Shown here: positions 40,862-49,560 of the stretch, in pieces | Layout of the letters: every line of letters begins with the position of its first letter | Position numbering within the stretch: position 1 is the stretch's first letter | NCBI RefSeq assembly: GCF_963678185.1 | Contig: NZ_OY782757.1 | Location: forward strand, 2,059,501 to 2,123,500 | Origin: an uncultured Tolumonas sp. | Lineage (GTDB): Bacteria; Pseudomonadota; Gammaproteobacteria; Enterobacterales; Aeromonadaceae | Direction of reading: 5' to 3' | Length of the DNA stretch: 64,000 nucleotides | Notes under the pieces: generated by a model | Databases searched by the model: none | What the model was told of the DNA's origin: nothing | The model's input: the letters and a program-made list of their open reading frames with translations, nothing else | Position numbers and translations under genes: made by a program

Positions 40862-41734
40862 ATGACAATCTGGGATGGCATCAATGAGTTTGTCTGCGTC
40901 GTCGAAACCGAAAGTTTCACGGCAGCAGCGAAGCGACTGGAAGTTTCGGTGGCGCATATCAGCCGTCAGGTGAATCAGCTGGAAGATCGTCTCGGCGCAA
41001 AACTACTGTATCGCACCACCCGCAAACTACGCCTGACCGAAGTGGGTGAAGTCTATTACCAGCATGCGCGCAAGATACGCGACGATATGCAAGCAGCTGA
41101 ACGCGCGGTGATGGAAATGGAAGGCAAACCCACCGGCAAACTACGCATCACAGCGCCGGTTTATTATGGTGAGTATTTCCTCGCCCCCTTGCTGAATGAT
41201 TTCCTGCTCCAATATCCGCAGCTTGATCTGGAATTGAAACTCACCAATGAAACCGTGGATCTGGTGAAGGAAGGCTACGATTTGGCAATCCGATTGGGCA
41301 CGCTCGATTCATCGAGTCTGATGTGTCGGAAACTGGCGCGTCGCACACAATATTTATGTGCATCACCTGCTTATCTGGCGACTCACGGCACACCACAAAC
41401 CCTCGCCGATTTAGCCAATCACCGTTGTTTGGGTGGCAGCCTCGATCATTGGCGTTTTCTGGAAAATGGCAAATTACGCAACTGGCGAGTCGGCTCAGCA
41501 TGGAGCTGTAATTCCGGGCTGGCGTTAAAAGATGCCGCACTCAAAGGTCTCGGCATCGTGCAACTACCGGATTATTACGTGCAAGCAGCACTAGCGCAGG
41601 GCTCGTTGATCAGCTTACTGGAAAGCCACCGTCTGCCGGATGACGGGGTTTGGGTGGTCTATCCGCAAAATCGGCATCTCTCACCCAAAGTCCGGTTACT
41701 GGTTGATTTTCTGGTGGCGCAATTAGGCAAATAA
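40862..41734 (+). CDS. LysR-family regulator, divergent from frmA-fghA
   Basis: 290 residues. MTIWDGINEFVCVVETESFTAAAKRLEVSVAHISRQVNQLEDRLGAKLLYRTTRKLRLTE is a complete LysR helix-turn-helix; the effector domain follows (GKLRITAPVYYGEYFLAPLLNDFL). Shared upstream region with frmA (234 bases) suggests it regulates the formaldehyde operon. No strong ribosome binding site is visible before the ATG. Confidence 0.9.
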   Translation: MTIWDGINEFVCVVETESFTAAAKRLEVSVAHISRQVNQLEDRLGAKLLYRTTRKLRLTEVGEVYYQHARKIRDDMQAAERAVMEMEGKPTGKLRITAPVYYGEYFLAPLLNDFLLQYPQLDLELKLTNETVDLVKEGYDLAIRLGTLDSSSLMCRKLARRTQYLCASPAYLATHGTPQTLADLANHRCLGGSLDHWRFLENGKLRNWRVGSAWSCNSGLALKDAALKGLGIVQLPDYYVQAALAQGSLISLLESHRLPDDGVWVVYPQNRHLSPKVRLLVDFLVAQLGK

Positions 41735-41744
41735 CCGGCAATCC

Positions 41745-42203
41745 TTAGCGTCTACGCTGCCGGTACAACTCTTCTTTCGCCGTTTCACTGCGCACCGCCG
41801 CAGCAACGTCCTTGGGTACAATCGTCATACCAATCGGTGCCAGTGCGATGCCGGCTAATTTGAGATGTTGCAGTGCAAATGGAATACCAATGATGGTGAC
41901 GAAACAGGCTACGGCAGAAAAAATATGCCCAATCGCTAACCAAACGCCCGCAACAATAAACCACACGATATTACCAAGTAGCCCTAAACTGCCCGTGCCG
42001 ATATCGTCCTGTTGATATAAGTCTTTGCGATTCACTGCTTCTTTACCAAACGGGAAAAACGCAAATTGGCCGATCACAAAACAGGCTTTCGCCCAAGGAA
42101 TACCCACAATCGTGACCAGTGCTAACAACCCTGCCAGCCACCAGCCCAGCCCCATAAACACGCCACCGCAGACAAACCAGATCAAATTACCAATGGCACC
42201 CAT
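41745..42203 (-). CDS. yccF: YccF-domain inner membrane protein
   Basis: 152 residues from the ATG at 42203, chosen for its CAGGAG ribosome binding site; an upstream in-frame ATG adds 11 unconserved residues. Two repeats of the YccF domain are seen (GNLIWFVCGGVFMGLGWWLAG...VTIVGIPWAKACF and GNIVWFIVAGVWLAIGHIF...VTIIGIPFALQHLKLA), each a pair of membrane segments. Function unknown. Confidence 0.9.
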   Translation of the reverse strand: MGAIGNLIWFVCGGVFMGLGWWLAGLLALVTIVGIPWAKACFVIGQFAFFPFGKEAVNRKDLYQQDDIGTGSLGLLGNIVWFIVAGVWLAIGHIFSAVACFVTIIGIPFALQHLKLAGIALAPIGMTIVPKDVAAAVRSETAKEELYRQRRR

Positions 42204-42358
42204 GGCTGACTCCTGCAAAGACCAACAAGAAAACACATTCGTGACGGGTCTATCCTTGCTGAAAAAACGCGGTAATGCATCAACTATCGCGCATTGTTTT
42301 ATTGCTCGAACAATTCCTGACTACACTGAAAAATATCCGCTGGCTGAAAAGAAATAAT

Positions 42359-42955
42359 ATGAAGCGAAATCTGTGGCTGCTCGTTTTTTTCAGCGCATTA
42401 ATTTGGTCGCTGATTAAACCGCACGATCTGTTTACCTGGTTGCTGGAAGTGTTTCCGGCGCTGCTCGGTTTTATCGTGCTGGCCAAAACCTATCGTACCT
42501 TTCCGCTGACGACGCTGGTTTATAACTTGATTTTGCTGCACAGCATTATTCTGATGATTGGCGGTCATTATACCTATGCCGAAGTGCCGTTATTTGACTG
42601 GTTTAAAGAGTGGTTTGGCGCAAGCCGCAATAACTACGACAAGCTCGGACATCTGGCACAAGGTTTTGTTCCGGTGCTGATTGCGCGGGAACTGGTGATC
42701 CGGAAACAAATTATTCGCGGCCAGGCTTGGCAGCATTTTTTCTGCGTCTGTTTTTGTCTGGCGTTCAGTGCCTTGTATGAATTGCTGGAATGGGCGGTCG
42801 CTCTGGCGTCTGGCGCAAGTGCGGATGCGTTTTTAGGTACCCAAGGTTATATCTGGGATACACAATCCGACATGTTTTATGCCCTGCTTGGCGCGATGAT
42901 CAGCCTGTTATTATTAAGTCGTTATCACGATAAACAGCTACAACTGAAAATATAA
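42359..42955 (+). CDS. yjdF: DUF2238 membrane protein, YjdF family
   Basis: 198 residues from the ATG at 42359. About five to six membrane helices. The motif HYTYAEVPLFDWFKEWFGASRNNYDKLGHLAQGFVP and SALYELLEWAVALASGASADAFLGTQGYIWDTQSDM are diagnostic of the YjdF/DUF2238 family. Function unknown. A longer in-frame start at 42275 would extend the N terminus by 28 unconserved residues. Confidence 0.9.
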   Translation: MKRNLWLLVFFSALIWSLIKPHDLFTWLLEVFPALLGFIVLAKTYRTFPLTTLVYNLILLHSIILMIGGHYTYAEVPLFDWFKEWFGASRNNYDKLGHLAQGFVPVLIARELVIRKQIIRGQAWQHFFCVCFCLAFSALYELLEWAVALASGASADAFLGTQGYIWDTQSDMFYALLGAMISLLLLSRYHDKQLQLKI

Positions 42956-42989
42956 AGCGCCGTAGGTTGCTAACCTCCTACGGCGCTTT
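42954..42989. terminator. Terminator between convergent yjdF and the DUF423 gene
   Basis: A perfect 13-bp inverted repeat (AAAGCGCCGTAGG with CCTACGGCGCTTT) with a 10-base loop lies just after yjdF. The terminal A/T runs are short, so it may work in both directions. Confidence 0.75.
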
Positions 42990-43018
42990 CGGATGCTCAG
43001 TTCAGCAATGAAACACGC

Positions 43019-43402
43019 TCACTTCGTGGATTGGATTTTGCTCGCGGCATAAAACAACGTCAGCCAGCCGGCGATCAGAAATACGCCGCCCAGCGGCGTG
43101 ATCGGGCCAAGCCATTTCATGCCGGTGAGTGCCAGCAGATACAGGCTGCCGCTAAAACATAACGTTCCCGCCAGCAACAATTGCGCGGCGCGTAGCACTA
43201 AGCGGCTGGTCCACTGTTGCGCTAATACGAACAAGATCAACACCACGACCGCATGCAGTAATTGGTAACGCACCGCGACTTCCCACACCTCTAAGCCGGA
43301 AGCTGGTAATTGATTTTTCAGACCGTGCGCGCCAAAGGCACCAGCAGCAACACCACTGGCGCCCAGTGCCGAGCTCCATAACAGCATCCAACGATGATTC
43401 AT
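43019..43402 (-). CDS. ygdD: DUF423 membrane protein, YgdD family (UPF0382)
   Basis: 127 residues from the ATG at 43402. Four membrane helices; GASGVAAGAFGAHGLKN, VRYQLLHAVVVL, CFSGSLYLLALTG and WLGPITPLGGVFLIAGWL are the family's conserved segments. Function unknown. Confidence 0.92.
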   Translation of the reverse strand: MNHRWMLLWSSALGASGVAAGAFGAHGLKNQLPASGLEVWEVAVRYQLLHAVVVLILFVLAQQWTSRLVLRAAQLLLAGTLCFSGSLYLLALTGMKWLGPITPLGGVFLIAGWLTLFYAASKIQSTK

Positions 43403-43463
43403 GCGTTTTCCCTGTATCCACAAAAATGATGCAATATCGGTAGAAAACGCATGTTAGCACTGT

Positions 43464-44885
43464 TTACACCGGCGCCCCCGGTTGACGGAAATAGTTTTTC
43501 GCATTGTGGAAGCAGATGTTTTTCACCATGTCGCCCAGCAAATTCATATCATTCGGCACCTCACCATTTTCAACCCAACCGCCAAGCAGATTGCACAAAA
43601 TACGACGGAAGTATTCATGCCGGGTATAGGACAGGAAGCTGCGGGAGTCGGTTAACATGCCAACAAACTGACTCAGCAGACCGAGCTGGGAGAGCTGTTC
43701 TAACTGACGTTGCATGCCATCTTTCTGATCGTTGAACCACCAGCCGGAACCAAACTGGATCTTGCCGGCAATACCACCGCCCTGAAAATTACCGATCATG
43801 GTGCCAAGCATTTCGTTATCGCGCGGGTTCAGGCAATACAAGATGGTCTTCGGCAGTTCATTGGTGATATCCATCGCATCCAGCAGTGACGACAGCTCAA
43901 ACGCAAAACTCTTATCGCCAATGGAATCAAAACCCGCATCGGCACCTAACAGCTTGAACATCCGGCTATTATTGTTGCGCTGAGCACCGATATGTAACTG
44001 CATAACCCAACCCCGTTTGGCGTACTGACGACCCAGCCAGACTTGTACCGCGGTGCTGTATTGCGCCACCTCCAACTCACTCAGCGCGCCACCGTTCATG
44101 CGGCGATGCAGAATTTTATCCAGTTCCGCTTCTGCCGGCACCGCAGCATAACGTACCACTTCGATACCGTGGTCCGCCGCACGGCAACCGTGGGCCGCGA
44201 AATGATCCAGTCGACGATCAAGAGCAGTCAGCAGATCGCTGAAGCGTTCGATTTCGAGATCCGCCGCACGGCCCAGTTTGTCGATGTAGGCCGCGAAACC
44301 TTCCAGCTCGATCTTGAAGACTTTATCCGGCCGCCAGCTAGGGGCCACTTCGATATCAAAGCTTTGATCTTCAGCAATCGCTTTGTGGTACTCCAGCGTA
44401 TCCAGCGGGTCATCCGTGGTGCCGACCATTTTCACATTCATCTGCTGCATGATGCCGCGCGGTGAAAACTCCGGGCTGGCCAGCAGATCGTTACACTGAG
44501 CCCAGATCGTTTCCGCCGAATCAGGGTTCAACACCGTGTTGGTAATGCCAAACGGACGCCGCAACTCTAAATGCGCCCAGTGATACAACGGGTTTCCCAG
44601 ACACATGGGTACGGTTTTCGCCCAGGCCTGAAATTTCTCGTAATCTGACGCATCACCGGTAATAAAGCGTTCTTCGATACCGGCAGAACGCATACCCCGC
44701 CATTTATAGTGATCACCGGCCAGCCAAATTTCAGTCAGGTTGGCGAACGGTTTGTTTTCAGCCACCGCCCGCGGGTTGAGATGACAGTGATAATCATAGA
44801 TCGGCTGTGACGCGGCATATTCATGATACAAACGTACCGCGGTCGGGTTACTCAGCAGAAAATCTTCATCTAAAAACGCTTTCAT
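43464..44885 (-). CDS. uxaC: Glucuronate isomerase (uronate isomerase)
   Basis: 473 residues from the ATG at 44885, which has GAGGAATGATGGA before it. The sequence [33 protein letters not shown] (metal-binding His pair), [17 protein letters not shown] and [18 protein letters not shown] are UxaC hallmarks. It converts D-glucuronate to D-fructuronate (and galacturonate to tagaturonate). It follows uxuB by 24 bases, so uxuA-uxuB-uxaC are read in one direction. Confidence 0.98.
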   Translation of the reverse strand: MKAFLDEDFLLSNPTAVRLYHEYAASQPIYDYHCHLNPRAVAENKPFANLTEIWLAGDHYKWRGMRSAGIEERFITGDASDYEKFQAWAKTVPMCLGNPLYHWAHLELRRPFGITNTVLNPDSAETIWAQCNDLLASPEFSPRGIMQQMNVKMVGTTDDPLDTLEYHKAIAEDQSFDIEVAPSWRPDKVFKIELEGFAAYIDKLGRAADLEIERFSDLLTALDRRLDHFAAHGCRAADHGIEVVRYAAVPAEAELDKILHRRMNGGALSELEVAQYSTAVQVWLGRQYAKRGWVMQLHIGAQRNNNSRMFKLLGADAGFDSIGDKSFAFELSSLLDAMDITNELPKTILYCLNPRDNEMLGTMIGNFQGGGIAGKIQFGSGWWFNDQKDGMQRQLEQLSQLGLLSQFVGMLTDSRSFLSYTRHEYFRRILCNLLGGWVENGEVPNDMNLLGDMVKNICFHNAKNYFRQPGAPV

Positions 44886-44909
44886 TCCATCATTCCTCTT
44901 AGCCGACAA

Positions 44910-46385
44910 CTACAGGGCCGCCACGGCCTGACGGGCACCTACGGCCAGCAGACAGGCATACGCATCGCTCACGGTTTGAATAAACCGCGGATCCGCCGGT
45001 AGATCGGTACCGAAAATGGCTTCCACAGCTGCCAGCGCCGGCACGACAGAAACATTCAGACCATGCCGCTCACAGATCGCTTTCAGCGATTCCGCCATCG
45101 GGTCACGCACATCAATAGCATTACCTTGTTCATCCACGCCGTTGACATAACGCATCCAGCCCGCCACACCCAGCGCCAGATGAGAAAAATCACTGCCGTT
45201 TTGCAGATGGAAACGGATGGAATTCAGCATGCGTTGCGGCAGTTTTTGCGAGCCGTCCATCGCGATCTGCCAGGTACGGTGTTTCAGGCTCGGGTTACAG
45301 AAACGGGTGATCAGCAGATTGGCATAACCCACCAGATCAGTTTTTTCCGGCATGTTCAGCGTCGGCGCCTGTTCACGCGTCATCAGCACAAATGCGGCAT
45401 TGCGGTAATGGGCATCGGTCATGGTTTCGTCGATATGCTGGTAACCGCCGAGATAACCAAGGTAAGCCAAGAATGAATGGCTGCCGTTCAGCATGCGTAG
45501 TTTCATATCTTCATACGGGATCACATCTTTCACCAGCTGCGCACCGGCAGCCGCCCAATCGGGATGGCCCGCAACAAAGTTATCTTCAATCACCCACTGA
45601 CGGAATGATTCGGTCGCGATGCCACAGCTGTCGGCCACACCCAGCAGTTTTTCAATATCCGCCAGTGTTTCGGCAGTTGCCGCCGGCACGATACGATCCA
45701 CCATAGTACAAGGGAACGTAACGTTGGTTTCGATCCAACCGGCCAGCTCTTTGTCGCACAGATAGGCATAACCCAGCACCGCACGGCGGGCCACATGGCC
45801 GTTTTCCGGCACATTATCGCAAGACAAAACAGAGAATGCAGACAGACCACGGTCACGGCGCAGCTTCAGTGCTTGCACCAGATAGCCGATGGCAGATTTC
45901 GGGGTTTCCGGGTTAGCCAGATCATGCACGATCAGTGCATTGTTCTTATCTAACTGCCCCGTGGCCGGGTCGCTGCAATAACCTTTTTCGGTGATGGTCA
46001 GGGAAACAATGGCGATCTGCGGTTCCGCCAGTTTCTCCAGCACGGCTTGTGTGCCATCCAGCAATGAATGCACCGATTCAATCACCGAACCGATAATTTT
46101 CACGTCATTCTTATCGGCACTTTTTTCCACCACGGTATATAAATGCTGCTGTTCCCGTAGCGTTTTAATCAATGCACCGTCACCAAACAACTCCACCGCA
46201 CATTCGCCCCAGTCGCTGTCGGTTTTGCTGGCTACCTCATGAGTGAATAAGGCCTGATGCGCTCGATGGAAGGCACCAAAACCAATATGGGCAATGCGGG
46301 ATTTCAAATGACCGCGATCGTATTGAACCGTATTAATGTCACTATTAAGTTCGGTATTGGAAATATTTTTACTGATAGAAGTCAT
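44910..46385 (-). CDS. uxuB: D-mannonate oxidoreductase (fructuronate reductase)
   Basis: 491 residues from the ATG at 46385 with GGGGATCTAAG upstream. The mannitol-dehydrogenase-family NAD site HIGFGAFHRAHQA, LTITEKGY, NVPENGHVARRAVLGYA, VDRIVPAAT and the catalytic LRMLNGSHSFLAYLG are present. It reduces fructuronate to mannonate, the step between UxaC and UxuA. UxaB (tagaturonate) is a related family, but pairing with uxuA supports UxuB. Confidence 0.96.
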   Translation of the reverse strand: MTSISKNISNTELNSDINTVQYDRGHLKSRIAHIGFGAFHRAHQALFTHEVASKTDSDWGECAVELFGDGALIKTLREQQHLYTVVEKSADKNDVKIIGSVIESVHSLLDGTQAVLEKLAEPQIAIVSLTITEKGYCSDPATGQLDKNNALIVHDLANPETPKSAIGYLVQALKLRRDRGLSAFSVLSCDNVPENGHVARRAVLGYAYLCDKELAGWIETNVTFPCTMVDRIVPAATAETLADIEKLLGVADSCGIATESFRQWVIEDNFVAGHPDWAAAGAQLVKDVIPYEDMKLRMLNGSHSFLAYLGYLGGYQHIDETMTDAHYRNAAFVLMTREQAPTLNMPEKTDLVGYANLLITRFCNPSLKHRTWQIAMDGSQKLPQRMLNSIRFHLQNGSDFSHLALGVAGWMRYVNGVDEQGNAIDVRDPMAESLKAICERHGLNVSVVPALAAVEAIFGTDLPADPRFIQTVSDAYACLLAVGARQAVAAL

Positions 46386-46418
46386 CTTAGATCCCCACAA
46401 ATTCCATAAATCAGGAGT

Positions 46419-46474
46419 TAAGAGCTTTTTAAAAATACTTCTAATGGAATCAAAAATATTCTCAAAAGCTCTTA
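46419..46474 (-). repeat. Inverted repeat in the uxuA-uxuB intergenic gap
   Basis: TAAGAGCTTTT (46419-46429) and AAAAGCTCTTA (46464-46474) are perfect 11-base inverted copies with 34 AT-rich bases between. It sits between the uxuA stop and the uxuB start and would form a large hairpin in the mRNA, possibly a processing or partial termination site. Confidence 0.6.
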
Positions 46475-46503
46475 GAAGTCATGCATAAGTTATAGCGGCA
46501 AAC

Positions 46504-47685
46504 TTAGTCAAAGAACGCCCGCTTGATCGCCAGTTCCACACCACGCACTTCAGCCAGACCTTTTAAGCGGCCGATGGCGGAATAACCGGGGTTGGTTTTC
46601 TTTTTCAGATCATCCAGCATCTGATGCCCATGATCCGGACGCATCGGGATCAACAGTGGATACCCAGCCTGCTTACGACGATCTTCTTCTTCCACAATCG
46701 CTTTCACGACTGCGTACATATCCACATCGCCGCCCAGATGAGCTGCTTCATGGAACGTTTTCGGATTGTCTTCCCGACAGGTGGAACGCAGGTGGGTGAA
46801 ATAAATCCGGTTACCGAAACGTTTGATCATATCGACCAGATCGTTGTCTGCTCGCACACCGTAAGAGCCGGTGCACATGGTGAAACCATTGGACGTACTG
46901 TTGACGGTTTCGACCATCCACTGCATGTCTTCGATGGTAGAAACAATGCGTGGCAAACCCAAAATCGGCCGCGGAGGATCATCCGGGTGCACCGCCATAC
47001 GGATACATTCTTCTTCTGCAACCGGAATAATGTTTTGCAGGAAGAAAGCGAAATGCTCACGTAACTTGGTTTTGTCGATACCATCATAATCGGCCAAACG
47101 GGCACGGAACTGTTCGATGGTGTAGCCTTCTTCCGCCCCCGGCAGACCCGCAATGATGTTGCGCGTCAGGCGGGCTTTCTCTTCATCCGTCATTGTCGCG
47201 AAACGAGCATTTGCCTGTTCCACTTCGGCAGCGGTGTAATCCGCTTCCGCCCCCGGGCGCTTTAGAATGTGCAGTTCAAAGGCAGCGAACTCGATCTGGT
47301 CAAAACGCAGCGCCTTGGAACCATCCGGCATCGCGTATTCCAGATCAGTGCGCGTCCAGTCCAGCACCGGCATGAAGTTATAACAAACGGTGTGAATGCC
47401 GCATCGAGCCAGATTACGTAGTGTTTGTTGGTAGTTTGCGATGTATTTCAGATAGTCGCCGCTCTGGGTTTTGATATCTTCATGAATAGGTACACTCTCC
47501 ACGACTGACCAGACTAAACCTGCCGCTTCAATGATCGCTTTACGCGCCAGAATTTCTTCTACCGGCCACACTTCACCATTTGGAATATGATGCAACGCGT
47601 TTACCACGCCGGTCGCACCCGCCTGTCGTACATCAGATAATGACACCGGATCATTCGGACCATACCAACGCCAAGTTTGTTCCAT
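46504..47685 (-). CDS. uxuA: Mannonate dehydratase
   Basis: 393 residues from the ATG at 47685, six bases after [22 protein letters not shown] matches E. coli UxuA residue for residue. Conserved parts include [74 protein letters not shown] and [10 protein letters not shown]. It dehydrates mannonate to 2-keto-3-deoxygluconate. It is the promoter-proximal gene of uxuA-uxuB-uxaC; operator palindromes lie in the 492-base gap upstream. Confidence 0.99.
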   Translation of the reverse strand: MEQTWRWYGPNDPVSLSDVRQAGATGVVNALHHIPNGEVWPVEEILARKAIIEAAGLVWSVVESVPIHEDIKTQSGDYLKYIANYQQTLRNLARCGIHTVCYNFMPVLDWTRTDLEYAMPDGSKALRFDQIEFAAFELHILKRPGAEADYTAAEVEQANARFATMTDEEKARLTRNIIAGLPGAEEGYTIEQFRARLADYDGIDKTKLREHFAFFLQNIIPVAEEECIRMAVHPDDPPRPILGLPRIVSTIEDMQWMVETVNSTSNGFTMCTGSYGVRADNDLVDMIKRFGNRIYFTHLRSTCREDNPKTFHEAAHLGGDVDMYAVVKAIVEEEDRRKQAGYPLLIPMRPDHGHQMLDDLKKKTNPGYSAIGRLKGLAEVRGVELAIKRAFFD

Positions 47686-47864
47686 TTTCATTTCCTCAAA
47701 TTCAGAGCAAAGGATGCCCGTAAGATGCAATGCATCTATTTTTCATTCAGGGCCTAATTAATGTTCAGTAATGACTACTGCTGTGCATGTATGACGGTTG
47801 TCTACCGTGCTTACTGATTACTTTGCACCCGACCTGATAATCTGTCAAAGACCAATTTACATAA

Positions 47865-47876
47865 TTGGTTAACCAG
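47865..47876. promoter_or_regulatory. Candidate UxuR operator, uxuA side
   Basis: TTGGTTAACCAG contains the perfect 10-bp palindrome TGGTTAACCA, similar to the TTGGTATACCAA-type sites bound by ExuR/UxuR in E. coli. It lies 180 bases upstream of the uxuA start. Confidence 0.7.
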
Positions 47877-48010
47877 ATCACAAATAATCACGCAAAAAAT
47901 GTCAGACCAAAAAATCAAAAACCATACAAATGGAAGAACTAAAAACACTAAAAAACAGCAATAACAATGAGATAAAATAAAAAACAACAAACAATGCACG
48001 AGCAACTGAT

Positions 48011-48022
48011 TTGGTTAACCAA
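48011..48022. promoter_or_regulatory. Candidate UxuR operator, perfect 12-bp palindrome
   Basis: TTGGTTAACCAA is fully symmetrical and lies between uxuA and uxuR. Confidence 0.7.
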
Positions 48023-48068
48023 TAATTTATTTTTTGCGTATTATGATAATCGCAAGGAGGCTTTATTT

Positions 48069-48081
48069 TTGGTTAAACCAA
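48069..48081. promoter_or_regulatory. Variant UxuR-like operator with an extra central base
   Basis: TTGGTTAAACCAA has the same half sites as the other copies but one additional A at the centre, 47 bases after the perfect copy. Confidence 0.45.
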
Positions 48082-48177
48082 TAGCCCGCAGAGAGCCAGA
48101 AAGAGAAGCAGAAGGGAGTGAACAGAAAAACAGTAACGCGAAACTAACGAACGGGGCCATTGCCCCGCCGTCAGCGG

Positions 48178-48930
48178 TTATTCCACAATAGCCACGGGAA
48201 TAGATTCGAAGAGATAACCATCAAAGGCCGGATCTTCCACATCAGAAAGCTCCAGTAATTTTACTTTTACATTTTCCAGATGTTGCCACATCGCCTGACG
48301 GGCCATTTTCGGATCTTTACGCTGCAACGCCGCCAAGATCTTGTGGTGATCTGCCAGCCATTCCTGACGATAACTGGTGTCGGTGATCCGCGAGTGCAAC
48401 TTCCGCCACATTGGGCTGTTAACCCGGCGCAACCACAGCTGTTCGATAATTTCCGCCAAAATACTGTTGCCGGTCGATTGCGCAATCAGCATATGAAATA
48501 GCCGATCACCATCGTCATCTTCACCGCTGGAATCGAGAATATCTTTTTCCATTTCCAGCGCTTGCCGCATTTGTGCGATATCGTTTTTGGTCACCTGCGT
48601 CGCAGCAAAGGCGGCGATATCACTTTCCAGAAATTGCCTGGCCTGCAACAACTCGAACGGACCCACATCATCATCACGAGTCTGGCCGGTTGCAGCTAGC
48701 TGCTGCTCCGGCAAATTCATCACGTACACACCCGACCCTTTACGTACCTCAATCAAGTTCTCAATTTCCAGCATGATCAAGGCTTCACGCACCACGGCTC
48801 GGCTGACTTCAAACTGCTCCGCGATGTCGCGTTCCGGCGGTAACCGATCGCCAATCTTATATTGTCCGGAAGACAGCTCATTACGCAGCCGCATTCCAAT
48901 TTCCTGATATAAACGCTTTGGCTCAAACAT
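48178..48930 (-). CDS. uxuR: Hexuronate regulator UxuR (GntR/FadR family)
   Basis: 250 residues. The N-terminal winged helix reads IGDRLPPERDIAEQFEVSRAVVREALIMLEIENLIEVRKGSGVYV. The FCD effector domain shows GPFELLQARQFLESDIAAFAATQVTKNDIAQMRQAL, QEWLADHHKILAALQRKDPKMARQAMWQHLENVKVKLLE and the FDGYLFES ending. That ending and the spacing are closer to E. coli UxuR than ExuR. It probably represses the uronate genes and is relieved by fructuronate. It lies between uxuA and exuT, within a field of matching palindromes. Confidence 0.93.
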   Translation of the reverse strand: MFEPKRLYQEIGMRLRNELSSGQYKIGDRLPPERDIAEQFEVSRAVVREALIMLEIENLIEVRKGSGVYVMNLPEQQLAATGQTRDDDVGPFELLQARQFLESDIAAFAATQVTKNDIAQMRQALEMEKDILDSSGEDDDGDRLFHMLIAQSTGNSILAEIIEQLWLRRVNSPMWRKLHSRITDTSYRQEWLADHHKILAALQRKDPKMARQAMWQHLENVKVKLLELSDVEDPAFDGYLFESIPVAIVE

Positions 48931-49195
48931 AGATAACTCTATCGCTAGTTAAACGTATTCTTGACTGGATCCTATCAGAATTGGCAAACCACAACACACA
49001 TCACTGCTCAAATTTTATTATTTTTGCAACCGATACATGAATCTTACTGACCTTTATGGTCAACCAAAATAACGCCTTCTATTGCAGAACATACCCAATT
49101 CCAACGCAAACAACGACAACATCAAACGCAGAAATAGTACTCATACTGGATCTAACACACACACCACGCCAAAACCCCAATCAACAAACCACTAA

Positions 49196-49207
49196 TTGGT
49201 TAACCAG
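49196..49207. promoter_or_regulatory. Candidate UxuR operator in the uxuR-exuT gap
   Basis: TTGGTTAACCAG, identical to the copy at 47865 and embedded in a longer stretch also shared with that copy. Confidence 0.68.
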
Positions 49208-49411
49208 ATCACAATTAAATCACACAAAGATATCAGACCAATAATAACGTGATCTTGATCGGATTTTACTCGGTGATAATCACTAGAATACCCAACGTCG
49301 CAGCTTAAGCCGGCTTTTTCAGCGAAAAACCGACACAAATACGGGATATGGATGCTCAATCAGATGCGGAACCCATCGCAATGAACAACAAAATCATTGC
49401 CAACAGCCAAT

Positions 49412-49423
49412 CTGGTTAACCAA
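49412..49423. promoter_or_regulatory. Candidate UxuR operator near exuT
   Basis: CTGGTTAACCAA keeps the perfect 10-bp core TGGTTAACCA and lies 138 bases before the exuT start. A weaker half-matching site TTGGTTAAGCCA follows at 49482-49493. Confidence 0.65.
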
Positions 49424-49560
49424 AAATCTCTTTGATAACAAAAAACACCGACAGATAACGGATTTTATACTTCACGCCAATTTGGTTAAGCCACTTTGGT
49501 GATAAGGCCAACCCACGACAACACAGTGACTTATCACCAATACATTGAAAAGGTATCGAT

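Larger units (their letters stand above)
47686..48177. other. Regulatory region upstream of uxuA
   Basis: 492 bases between uxuA and uxuR. It contains three palindromic TTGGTTAACCAA-type sites (listed separately) in AT-rich DNA and is expected to hold the uxuA promoter. I see no gene in it. Confidence 0.7.
48931..49560. other. Regulatory region between uxuR and exuT
   Basis: 630 bases, AT-rich, with no convincing gene. It holds TGGTTAACCA-type palindromes at 49056-49067 (one mismatch), 49196-49207, 49412-49423 and a weaker one at 49482-49493. Promoters for uxuR (leftward) and exuT (rightward) are expected here. Confidence 0.7.

Noticed and set aside
49056-49244. 62-codon open frame between uxuR and exuT
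   Set aside because: Composition is Asn/Thr-rich low complexity, there is no ribosome site, and it covers operator palindromes.
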